From contig JAEWLO010000495.1 of the NCBI GenBank assembly GCA_023457475.1, positions 1 through 11,538 of the forward strand: a stretch of DNA of 11,538 bases, written 5' to 3'. The notes beneath the pieces were generated by a model. It saw nothing but the letters and a program-made list of their open reading frames with translations. It was not told the DNA's origin and ran no database searches. This DNA is from Pseudomonadota bacterium. GTDB lineage: Bacteria; Pseudomonadota; Gammaproteobacteria; Xanthomonadales; Xanthomonadaceae. Both the position numbers and the translations under genes were made by a program. Shown here piece by piece: positions 1 to 6,065 of this stretch (its first letter is position 1; each line of letters begins with the position of its first letter).

Positions 1-28
1 CCTCATGACCGTTGACGCGCATGCGAGG

Positions 29-51
29 GCCGGCCAACGGCCGGCGCCACC
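29..51 (-). repeat. GTAG-type REP hairpin (SMAG-like, GTGG-headed variant)
   Basis: A perfect 7-bp inverted repeat (29-35 with 39-45) encloses the 3-base loop AAC. Read on the minus strand, the stem is preceded by GGTGGC, a GTGG variant of the GTAG head of Stenotrophomonas REP elements. The same stem core (CCGGCC, loop, GGCCGG) recurs at 11514-11528. It lies downstream of the lytic transglycosylase stop and could protect or terminate that transcript, although no T-run follows it. The rest of positions 1-84 shows nothing I can call. Confidence 0.6.
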
Positions 52-84
52 GCCATCTCGCACCGCAATGAACCCAGCAGCGCG

Positions 85-1014
85 TTATTGCGCTGACGTA
101 GCAGCTCCGCGGTAGCGGTCCGCCAACAACGCCACGCGCTTCACGTAGTACTGGGTTTCGCTGTACGGCGGTACGCCACCGTGGCGGTCGACCGCGCCTT
201 CGCCGGCGTTGTAGCCAGCGGCAGCGAGGGTCAGGTTGCCGTTGAAGCGTTTGAGCAGCCACGACAGATACTGCACACCGCCACGGATGTTTTGCGCTGC
301 ATCATAGGAATCGGTGACGCCGAAGCGACGCGCGGTCGGTGGCATCAACTGCATCAGGCCCTGCGCGCCCGCGCGGCTGAGCGCGGTCGGGTTGTAGGCA
401 GACTCGGCATGGATGATGGCGCGTACCACCGCCTCTTCCACGCCGAACTCGCGCGCGGCCGCGGCAATCTCCGCCTGGAAAGCGGTGGTGTTGAGCCGCA
501 CCGAACCGAAGTTCACCCCCGGGTTGGCCCCGCAGGCGTAGCAGCGTTCGATGTAGCTGTAATGGATGGTGCGCACCTGACCCAGGCTTGCCACCTGCGC
601 CGGCCGGGTGCTGGTGTAATGCCGCACCCCGTCCTTCATATAGGAATAGACCTGGCCGGCGACCACGCGGCCGGCCTTGCTGCTGCTCTTCGCCGGCGTC
701 GATGGCATGGAGGCGGGAACCACGGCGGTACTGTTGGCCGCGCCATCGGCCGCCGGGCCCGGGGTCACCGCCGCCGTTGCCACCACAGCCGCGGCTGGCG
801 CAGGAGCCGGGGCCGGCGGAGGTACGTAGCTGCGTGGGGCACTGCGGTCAGGACGATAGGTACTGACCACGCTGCACTGGGCACCCTTCACCCGCTTGCT
901 CACATAGCTGGGAATGCCATCCTGGCCGACGCACTTGTACAGCGTGCCCGCACTGGCCGGCACAGCGGTCAGCGCAGCCAAGGCCAGCGCAGCGATCCCC
1001 AAGATCCCCTTCAT
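85..1014 (-). CDS. Exported lytic murein transglycosylase (SLT/family 1) with two DUF4124-like segments
   Basis: This enzyme should cleave the MurNAc-GlcNAc bond of peptidoglycan in the periplasm, forming 1,6-anhydro ends. With the start at 1014 the protein has 309 residues. Residues 1-22 form a signal peptide ending VPASA. A DUF4124-like segment follows (about 23-47, beginning GTLYKC), then a Pro/Ala-rich linker (about 60-110), then a second DUF4124-like segment (about 120-140, GQVYSYMKDG). The C-terminal SLT domain (about 180-300) shows the expected motifs: HAESAYNP with the likely catalytic Glu204, GLMQLMP (219-225) and AGYNAGEGAV (266-275). An in-frame start at 1050 would add 12 residues (M-A-R-D-R-E...) ahead of the signal peptide, so 1014 is preferred; neither start has a strong Shine-Dalgarno. 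A CYAC pair (Cys158, Cys161) just before the catalytic domain could form a disulfide. The gene is divergent from miaB and ends beside a REP hairpin. The family call is firm; the specific E. coli counterpart is not assigned. Confidence 0.92.
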   Translation of the reverse strand: MKGILGIAALALAALTAVPASAGTLYKCVGQDGIPSYVSKRVKGAQCSVVSTYRPDRSAPRSYVPPPAPAPAPAAAVVATAAVTPGPAADGAANSTAVVPASMPSTPAKSSSKAGRVVAGQVYSYMKDGVRHYTSTRPAQVASLGQVRTIHYSYIERCYACGANPGVNFGSVRLNTTAFQAEIAAAAREFGVEEAVVRAIIHAESAYNPTALSRAGAQGLMQLMPPTARRFGVTDSYDAAQNIRGGVQYLSWLLKRFNGNLTLAAAGYNAGEGAVDRHGGVPPYSETQYYVKRVALLADRYRGAATSAQ

Positions 1015-1090
1015 GGGCGCGAGTGTCCCCGTTTCGCGGTCCCTTGCCAAGTCTTTGACGCGATGTTCATGCAGGATGGGCGGCGCGGGT

Positions 1091-1119
1091 CACGGTTTTG
1101 GGCCGTGCACCGGTACAAT
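1091..1119 (+). promoter_or_regulatory. Probable miaB promoter -10 with overlapping inverted repeat
   Basis: TACAAT at 1114-1119 matches the sigma-70 -10 consensus at 5 of 6 positions and lies 61 bases before the miaB ATG. No good -35 is seen at 16-18 bases. Instead the region holds an inverted repeat, CACGG (1091-1095) and CCGTG (1103-1107) with 7 bases between, which could be an operator or chance. The -10 is a direct observation; promoter activity is inferred. Confidence 0.4.
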
Positions 1120-1132
1120 ACGCGGCTTCACC

Positions 1133-1150
1133 GCAGCCCTCCGGGGCTGC
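1133..1150 (+). promoter_or_regulatory. miaB leader hairpin with UCCG tetraloop
   Basis: Positions 1133-1139 pair perfectly with 1144-1150 (7 bp), closing the loop TCCG. In RNA this is C(UCCG)G, a UNCG-class tetraloop of high stability. It falls between the predicted transcription start (about 1126) and the ATG at 1181. No T-run follows, so it is not an intrinsic terminator. A role in mRNA stability or 5' end protection is inference. Confidence 0.4.
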
Positions 1151-1180
1151 CTGCCCGCCCACCCGACTGGAATAAGCGCC

Positions 1181-2632
1181 ATGACCGGGACGCCAGCTTC
1201 GCCCCTGCCGACCTCGGCCGGCTCCGCCGTGCCTGCCTCCGACACCCCCGCCCGCCCCGACCTCCTGCCCCTGCCCGGCTCCCGGCCGCAGGTGAACGGC
1301 CCGGTGCGCGGCAAGCTCTACATCAAGACCCACGGGTGCCAGATGAACGAGTACGACTCGACCAAGATGGCCGACGTCCTCGCCGCCGAGGAAGGGCTGG
1401 AGCTCACCGACGACCCGGCCGAGGCCGACGTGCTGCTGATGAACACCTGCTCCATCCGCGAAAAGGCGCAGGAAAAGGTGTTCAGCCAGCTCGGCTACTG
1501 GAAGGCGCTGAAGAACAATGGCCGCGGGGTGATCATCGGGGTGGGCGGCTGCGTGGCCTCGCAGGAAGGCGAGGCCATCATCAAGCGTGCCCCCCACGTG
1601 GACCTGGTGTTCGGCCCGCAGACCCTGCATCGCCTGCCGGAGCTGATCCGGCAGCGACGCGAATCCGGCAGGTCACAGGTGGACATCAGCTTCCCGGAGA
1701 TCGAGAAGTTCGACCGCCTGCCCGAGCCGCGCGCGGAAGGCGGTTCGGCCTTCGTCTCGATCATGGAGGGCTGCTCCAAATACTGCTCGTTCTGCGTGGT
1801 GCCCTACACCCGTGGCACCGAAGTCAGCCGCCCGTTCGAGGACGTGGTGGTGGAAGTGGCGCAGCTGGCCGCGCAGGGCGTGCGTGAGATCAACCTCCTC
1901 GGCCAGAACGTCAATGCCTACCGCGGGCCATACGGAGATGGCGAGCATGCCGACCTTGGCCTGCTGATCCGCACGATCGCCGAGATCGACGGTGTGGACC
2001 GCATCCGCTTCACCACCTCGCATCCGCTGGAATTCAGCGACTCGCTGGTCGATGCCTATCGCGACGTTCCCCAGCTGGCCAACTTCCTGCACCTGCCGGT
2101 GCAGGCCGGCAGCGACCGCGTGCTCTCGGCCATGAAGCGCGGTTACACCGCGCTCGAGTTCAAAGCCAAGATCCGCAAGCTGCGGGCGGTGCGCCCGGAC
2201 ATCTCGATCAGCTCGGACTTCATCGTCGGCTTCCCCGGCGAAACCGAAGCCGACTTCGAGAAGACCATGAAGCTGATCGAGGACGTCGGTTTCGACCAGA
2301 GCTTCTCCTTCATCTATTCGCGCCGCCCCGGCACCCCGGCGGCGGATCTGGAAGACACGATCGGCGATGCCGAGAAACACGCGCGCCTGGCACGCCTGCA
2401 GGCAAGAATCAACGAACAGGCTGCAGCGATTTCCCATGCCATGGTCGGCACCGTGCAGACCGTGCTGGTGGAAGGTCCCTCGCGGCGGGACCCGAACGAG
2501 CTGACCGGCAAGACCGAGAACATGCGCTCGGTGAATTTCCCGGGCCAGGCGCGGTTGGTGGGCCAGCTGGTGGATGTGGAGATCACCGAGGCATACAGCA
2601 ACTCGCTGCGCGGGCGGTTGGTGGTTGCCTGA
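1181..2632 (+). CDS. miaB: tRNA-2-methylthio-N6-dimethylallyladenosine synthase MiaB
   Basis: MiaB is a radical-SAM methylthiotransferase that converts i6A37 to ms2i6A37 in tRNAs reading UNN codons; it acts in the cytoplasm. The 483-residue product shows all three parts. The N-terminal MTTase domain has the three cluster cysteines Cys53 (HGCQMNEYDS), Cys90 (MNTCS) and Cys124 (GGCVA). The radical-SAM core has EGCSKYCSFC with Cys198, Cys202 and Cys205, the CxxxCxxC signature. A C-terminal TRAM domain covers about 418-480 (GKTENMRSVNFPG). The frame is open back to 914, but that stretch overlaps the promoter and the divergent gene, so the ATG at 1181 is used; GGAA at 1169-1172 is a weak ribosome site. 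Compared with E. coli MiaB, whose conserved core begins almost at the first residue, this protein has about 43 extra Pro/Ala-rich residues; GTG codons at 1292 and 1304 are possible later starts. The exporter operon converges on it, with a REP hairpin between. Confidence 0.97.
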   Translation: MTGTPASPLPTSAGSAVPASDTPARPDLLPLPGSRPQVNGPVRGKLYIKTHGCQMNEYDSTKMADVLAAEEGLELTDDPAEADVLLMNTCSIREKAQEKVFSQLGYWKALKNNGRGVIIGVGGCVASQEGEAIIKRAPHVDLVFGPQTLHRLPELIRQRRESGRSQVDISFPEIEKFDRLPEPRAEGGSAFVSIMEGCSKYCSFCVVPYTRGTEVSRPFEDVVVEVAQLAAQGVREINLLGQNVNAYRGPYGDGEHADLGLLIRTIAEIDGVDRIRFTTSHPLEFSDSLVDAYRDVPQLANFLHLPVQAGSDRVLSAMKRGYTALEFKAKIRKLRAVRPDISISSDFIVGFPGETEADFEKTMKLIEDVGFDQSFSFIYSRRPGTPAADLEDTIGDAEKHARLARLQARINEQAAAISHAMVGTVQTVLVEGPSRRDPNELTGKTENMRSVNFPGQARLVGQLVDVEITEAYSNSLRGRLVVA

Positions 2633-2644
2633 GTCCGGCCCGCG

Positions 2645-2668
2645 CAGCCACGCAGGGCGTGGCTCTAC
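2645..2668 (-). repeat. GTAG REP hairpin (SMAG-like) between convergent genes
   Basis: AGCCACGC (2646-2653) pairs perfectly with GCGTGGCT (2657-2664) across the loop AGG, followed by CTAC (2665-2668), so the minus strand reads GTAG followed by the hairpin. The 24 bases are identical to those at 7053-7076. It fills most of the 48-base gap between the convergent ends of miaB and the permease and may serve as a bidirectional 3' end block. GTAG-headed REPs of this form are well known in Stenotrophomonas. Confidence 0.8.
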
Positions 2669-2680
2669 GCCTCGCGGGAA

Positions 2681-3796
2681 TCAGTCCAGCCGCTTGCGGA
2701 ACCGCACGATCGCCAGGGTCATCATCACCGCGATGAAGGCCAGCAGGGCAAGCACCTCCGGCCACAGCTCCCACCAACGCGCACCGCGCAGCATGATGCC
2801 GCGCACCAGACGCAGGAAGTGGGTAAGCGGCAGCACCTCGGCCAGCCACTGCACCACCCGCGGCATGCCGGCGAAGGGGAACATGAAGCCGGAGAGCAGG
2901 ATCGACGGCAGAAACACGAACATGGTCATCTGCATCGCCTGGAACTGCGACCGCGCCTTGGTGGAAATGAGCAGGCCCAGCGCCAGGTTGGCAACGATCA
3001 GCAGCATCGCCGCCACGTACACGTCCAGCACGCTGCCGCGCACCGGCACCTCGAACAGCCACATGCCCAGCACCAGCACCAGGCTGGTCTGAACCAGCCC
3101 GATCACCGCATAGGGCACCACCTTGCCGATCATCAGCTCGCTGCTGCCCAGCGGCGTGGCGATCAGCAGCTCCATGTTGCCGCGTTCGCGCTCGCGCACG
3201 ATCGCCACGGCGGTGAACATCACCATCGTCATGGTGAGGATGATCCCGATCAGCCCCGGCACGATGTTGACCGCCGACCGGCGCTGCGGATTGTAGAACG
3301 CCACCACGCTGATCTGTCCCGCCGCCGCGGTGGCTCCCGCCCGCAGCGGCCGGTCGTTGCGTGCGGGCTGGCTGTCCAGGGGGAGCTGCGCCAGCTGCAC
3401 GGCCGCGCTCTGCACCACGGTGTCGCTGCCGTCGACCAGCACCTGCACTGCCTCGCGGCCTTCGAAACGCCGGCGTTCAAAGTCGGCCGGCACCACCACA
3501 CCCACGCTGATGCGCCCCTGCCGCAGCGCCACCATCAGTTCCTCGAAAGTCCGTACCTGCAGCACGGGCCGGATCACCCCGGTGGCGGCCATGTCCATCA
3601 ACAGCGCGCGCGAGGCGGCCGTCTGCGCCTGGTCGGCGATGCCCGCCTCCAGGTTGCGCAGGTTGAGGTTGATGGCGTATCCGAACAGCACCAGCTGCAT
3701 CACCGGAATGCCGACAATCATGGCCAGGGTGATCCGGTCACGGCGCAGCTGGCGCAGTTCCTTGAGCACCACCGCCCAGAGCCGCCGAACGTTCAC
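2681..3796 (-). CDS. ABC-2 type transporter permease (YhhJ/YbhR/YbhS-like)
   Basis: This is the inner-membrane permease of the exporter encoded with the two genes upstream of it. The 371-residue product has the ABC-2 layout. One N-terminal membrane segment (about 23-43) is followed by a large periplasmic domain (about 45-170). Five C-terminal segments follow, at roughly 176-200, 225-248, 256-277, 289-309 and 345-364. The RERERGNMELL stretch (201-211) followed by ATPLGSSELMIGK is the conserved cytoplasmic coupling region of the family. The start is GTG at 3796, overlapping the ATPase stop as GTGA; AGGAGA at 3804-3809 sits 7 bases upstream and supports it. The C-terminus ends in a basic tail (RFRKRLD). 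Enteric YbhGFSR has two permeases, but only this one is present here, so it would act as a homodimer. The substrate is unknown. Confidence 0.9.
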   Translation of the reverse strand: MNVRRLWAVVLKELRQLRRDRITLAMIVGIPVMQLVLFGYAINLNLRNLEAGIADQAQTAASRALLMDMAATGVIRPVLQVRTFEELMVALRQGRISVGVVVPADFERRRFEGREAVQVLVDGSDTVVQSAAVQLAQLPLDSQPARNDRPLRAGATAAAGQISVVAFYNPQRRSAVNIVPGLIGIILTMTMVMFTAVAIVRERERGNMELLIATPLGSSELMIGKVVPYAVIGLVQTSLVLVLGMWLFEVPVRGSVLDVYVAAMLLIVANLALGLLISTKARSQFQAMQMTMFVFLPSILLSGFMFPFAGMPRVVQWLAEVLPLTHFLRLVRGIMLRGARWWELWPEVLALLAFIAVMMTLAIVRFRKRLD

Positions 3797-4758
3797 GGGT
3801 CCGTCTCCTGTGCGGCGCGCCCGCGCGTCGCCGAAACGAAGACGTCCTCCAGGTTCGGCGTACTGCGCTGTACCTGTGCGTCCTGCCCGGCAACGCGCAG
3901 TGCCTCACGCACGGCATCCTCACCCGTCGCATCGCCCTCCAGCAGTACGCGCAGTACGTTGCCGACCTGCGCCACGCTCAGCACGCCGGCCACGGAAGCC
4001 AGGACCCGCTGCGCCTGCCGGGGCTGTGCGGTCTCGACCGTCAGGGTGCGACCCTGCAGCGCCCCGGTCAGTTCGGCCGGGCTGCCGTCGGCAACCAGCG
4101 CGCCGCGGTCGAGGATGGCCAGGCGATGGCAGCGCTCGGCTTCGTCCATGTAGTGGGTGGACACGAGCAGCGTGGTGCCCGCGTCAGCCAGGTCGAACAA
4201 TTTCTCCCAGAAGTCGCGGCGGGACTCGGGATCCACCGCGCTGGTGGGTTCGTCCAGGAACAACAGCTCGGGCGCGTGTATCACCGCACCGGCCAGGGCG
4301 AGGCGCTGCTTCTGACCACCGCTGAGCGTCCCGGCCAGCTGCTGCTGACGGTCCTGGAAGTGGTAGTGCTCGAGCAGTTCCTCGATACGCCGACGCGTGT
4401 TTGTGCGTGGCAGACCCTGCACGGCGGCGAGGAATTCCAGATTCTCGCGCACGCTGAGGTCTTCGAACAGCGAGAACCGCTGCGTCATGTAGCCGATGCG
4501 CTGGCGCAGTGCTTCGGCCTGCTCGGGAATGCGCAGGCCCAGCACCTCGATCTCGCCTTCGCTGGGCGTCAGCAGGCCGCACAGCATTCGGATGGTGGTG
4601 GACTTGCCGGAACCGTTCGGGCCCAGAAAGCCGTACACGGTGGCGCGTGGCACCGCCAGGTCCACGTGGTCCACCGCCACCAGTGCGCCGAAATGCCTGG
4701 TCAGACCGCGTGCGCGGATTGCAATGGCCCCGTCAGGCGCAGCCGGCCGTGCGTTCAA
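3793..4758 (-). CDS. ABC transporter ATP-binding protein (DrrA/YbhF/CcmA-like)
   Basis: This is the cytoplasmic ATPase that powers the permease encoded immediately downstream. The 321-residue product carries the full ABC motif set: Walker A GPNGSGKST (46-54), Q-loop Gln93, signature LSGGQ (145-149), Walker B LLFLDE (165-170), D-loop SAVD (173-176) and switch His202. A C-terminal regulatory domain of the DUF4162 type covers about 235-321 and ends with the typical PNLEDVFV motif. There is one nucleotide-binding domain, unlike the two fused in YbhF and RbbA, so a homodimer is expected. The likely start is TTG at 4758, overlapping the fusion-protein stop as TTGA; no ATG or GTG exists nearby before the nucleotide-binding domain begins, and a weak AGGT lies upstream. 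Translation is probably coupled to the gene before it. Confidence 0.93.
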   Translation of the reverse strand: MNARPAAPDGAIAIRARGLTRHFGALVAVDHVDLAVPRATVYGFLGPNGSGKSTTIRMLCGLLTPSEGEIEVLGLRIPEQAEALRQRIGYMTQRFSLFEDLSVRENLEFLAAVQGLPRTNTRRRIEELLEHYHFQDRQQQLAGTLSGGQKQRLALAGAVIHAPELLFLDEPTSAVDPESRRDFWEKLFDLADAGTTLLVSTHYMDEAERCHRLAILDRGALVADGSPAELTGALQGRTLTVETAQPRQAQRVLASVAGVLSVAQVGNVLRVLLEGDATGEDAVREALRVAGQDAQVQRSTPNLEDVFVSATRGRAAQETDP

Positions 4759-5735
4759 AACACGACCTGCACCGGCGCGCCGGCCGGCAGATCGGCGAGC
4801 GCATCGCCCTGATCAAGTTCGATTTCGGCGAGCCAGCTCAGGCGCGACGCGTCCTCGCCGCTCAGCGCGTAGTACGGGGTGAAGCCGGGATCGCTGCGGA
4901 TGCTGCGCACATGACCCGGCAAGGCCTGCCCACGCCCCTGCAGCGTCACCTGCGCGGCCTGTCCCACCCTCACGTTCAACCGCAGCGCCTCGGGCAGATA
5001 GACCCGGGCGAACGGGCGTTCGCCCACCAGCATCACCACAAGCGGTGCCCCCACGGGCGGCTGGTCGCCCAGGCGGTAAGGCAGCGCGTCGATGCGGCCG
5101 GCACGAGGGGCGACCAACGACAGTTTGTCCAAGGTCACCGCCTGTGCGGCAGCCTGTGCCTGCGCGGCCTGCAGCGCCGCCTGCCCTTGCGCCACCTGTT
5201 CAACGCGGGTACCGCGCTCCAGCGCCAGCAAGGCCTGCTCGGCTGCGCGCACCGCACCCTGCGCGTTGCCGGCGGCTGCGCGCGCGCGGTCGACGTCGGC
5301 CGCCGCCACCAGCTGCTGTCGTCCCAGCGGCTGCAACCGTCCCAGATACGCGCTGGCATCAGCCGCCTGTGAACGGGCCGCCGCCAGCGTCGCGCGGGCC
5401 TGCCCTATCTCCTCAGCGCGGGGCCCGTGTTCCAGTTCCTGCAGGGCGTCCCCGGCCTGGCGCGACTGCGCCTGCAGCGCCTCCAGCTGCGCGGCGGTGC
5501 GCAATGGCTCCAGTTGCAGCAGCGCCGCGCCTGCCTCCACCTGCTGGCCCTCGCGCACCTGCACGGCCACGATGGTTTCCGACGCAGGTGCCGGCACCGT
5601 GATCCGGTCCCACTCCAGCGTACCCAAGGCGGGTTGCCCGCGGGAACCACAACCGCTTGCCAGCACGGCGACCAGCAGAAGCGCCACGCGCCCCGAACGG
5701 GAACCCCACAGCAACCGTACACAGACTGCGGACAT
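4755..5735 (-). CDS. HlyD-family membrane fusion lipoprotein of the ABC exporter (YhiI/YbhG-like)
   Basis: This is the periplasmic adaptor that would link the ABC-2 permease to an outer-membrane channel. The 326-residue product begins with a hydrophobic signal segment and an ASGC lipobox with Cys29, so it is probably a lipoprotein. Lipoyl half-motifs lie at about 45-77 (TVPAPASETIVAVQVREGQ) and 205-235 (SLVAPRAGRIDALPYRLGD). Between them is a long Ala/Gln-rich helical hairpin (about 80-200) whose two arms share related stretches (GPRAEEIGQARATL and GTRVEQVAQGQAAL). A beta-barrel region closes the protein (about 240-326). The ATG at 5735 is supported by GGAG 7 bases upstream (5743-5746). It is the first gene of the operon. 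No outer-membrane channel gene is in the window, so a TolC-type partner is presumably encoded elsewhere. The substrate cannot be read from the sequence. Confidence 0.9.
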   Translation of the reverse strand: MSAVCVRLLWGSRSGRVALLLVAVLASGCGSRGQPALGTLEWDRITVPAPASETIVAVQVREGQQVEAGAALLQLEPLRTAAQLEALQAQSRQAGDALQELEHGPRAEEIGQARATLAAARSQAADASAYLGRLQPLGRQQLVAAADVDRARAAAGNAQGAVRAAEQALLALERGTRVEQVAQGQAALQAAQAQAAAQAVTLDKLSLVAPRAGRIDALPYRLGDQPPVGAPLVVMLVGERPFARVYLPEALRLNVRVGQAAQVTLQGRGQALPGHVRSIRSDPGFTPYYALSGEDASRLSWLAEIELDQGDALADLPAGAPVQVVF

Positions 5736-5781
5736 CGCACGACTCCGTCAGGCAGGCGCTCAAACTCGCACTGGTCATGAA

Positions 5782-5811
5782 ATGATCACCCACCGGCAGG
5801 CATTGCGGCAA
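5782..5811 (-). promoter_or_regulatory. Candidate promoter for the exporter operon
   Basis: On the minus strand TTGCCG (5811-5806) and GATCAT (5787-5782) each match the sigma-70 consensus at 4 of 6 positions with an 18-base spacer. Transcription would start near 5775, about 40 bases before the ATG at 5735. The -10 overlaps the small palindrome TCATGAAATGA, a possible operator. The match is modest and could be chance. Confidence 0.25.
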
Positions 5812-5826
5812 CTGGGCCGCGCCCGG

Positions 5827-5872
5827 TTATCCACATCTTTCTCCCGCAGCGGCCCACAGCGCATGTGGAAAA
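5827..5872. promoter_or_regulatory. Paired DnaA-box-like module A
   Basis: TTATCCACA at 5827-5835 is an exact match to the classical high-affinity DnaA box. After 28 bases, TGTGGAAAA at 5864-5872 is the reverse complement of TTTTCCACA, a one-mismatch box, so the two face each other. A third CCACA-like core (CACA ending at 5858) lies between. The 9-mers are read directly; binding by DnaA is inferred from the consensus. Confidence 0.5.
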
Positions 5873-5939
5873 CCGCCGCGCTCTTGACGCTTTTTTGACC
5901 ACGCCTTCATCTTCCTTGCGCCACTAGGGCTGCAGACGT

Positions 5940-5985
5940 CTATCCACAGGTTGCTGCACCGCCCTTGCACACCCTCTGTGGAAAA
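5940..5985. promoter_or_regulatory. Paired DnaA-box-like module B
   Basis: CTATCCACA at 5940-5948 (one mismatch to the DnaA consensus) is followed after exactly 28 bases by TGTGGAAAA at 5977-5985. This is the same inverted arrangement and spacing as module A, offset by 113 bases. The internal CACA (ending at 5971) falls at the same relative place as in module A. The rest of the spacers match at only 12 of 28 positions. It lies immediately upstream of the presumed phoH promoter. Confidence 0.5.
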
Positions 5986-6065
5986 CGCGCGCGTCCGGGG
6001 AAACGCGCTACCCTGTTCCTCCTTTCCCGATCCTGCGGCACCGTCAGCGCGTGCCGCCGCCTGCA

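Larger units (their letters stand above)
5736..6065. other. Divergent intergenic region between the exporter operon and phoH
   Basis: About 330 bases without a gene. It should hold the promoters of both the exporter operon (leftward) and phoH (rightward). It contains two paired DnaA-box modules (listed separately), a TTGAC direct repeat spaced 11 bases (5884-5888 and 5895-5899) with a T6 run between, and a short palindrome TCATGAAATGA (5776-5786). It also holds GGGAAA (5998-6003) with TTTCCC (6023-6028) flanking TACCCT (6009-6014), a possible but weak -10 for phoH. No convincing -35/-10 pair is seen for phoH. No small ORF with a plausible ribosome site was recognised. Confidence 0.6.

Noticed and set aside
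1015..1050. Upstream start (1050) for the lytic transglycosylase
   Set aside because: It would put 12 charged or polar residues ahead of a normal signal peptide; the Met at 1014 starts directly with the signal sequence.
181..1887. 568-codon plus-strand open frame across the lytic transglycosylase and the start of miaB
   Set aside because: It overlaps the opposite-strand SLT gene and the true miaB frame, both of which have catalytic motifs; its translation is Arg/Gly low complexity.
2819..4153. His/Gln-rich 444-codon plus-strand open frame, which might suggest a metal-binding protein
   Set aside because: The His richness comes from reading the complement of the permease and ATPase codons; both real genes are on the other strand with full family motifs.
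5884..5900. T6 run at 5891-5896 as an intrinsic terminator
   Set aside because: No GC-rich hairpin immediately precedes it, and no gene ends upstream on the plus strand.
5827..5985. Reading the DnaA-box cluster as a full replication origin
   Set aside because: There is no long AT-rich unwinding region, and dnaA, dnaN, rpmH, gidA and any plasmid rep gene are absent from the window. A regulatory or titration role fits better.
5827..5985. Reading the repeated 9-mer pairs as a CRISPR or iteron array
   Set aside because: Repeat units are only 8-10 bases, there are two copies, orientations alternate, and no cas or rep gene is near.
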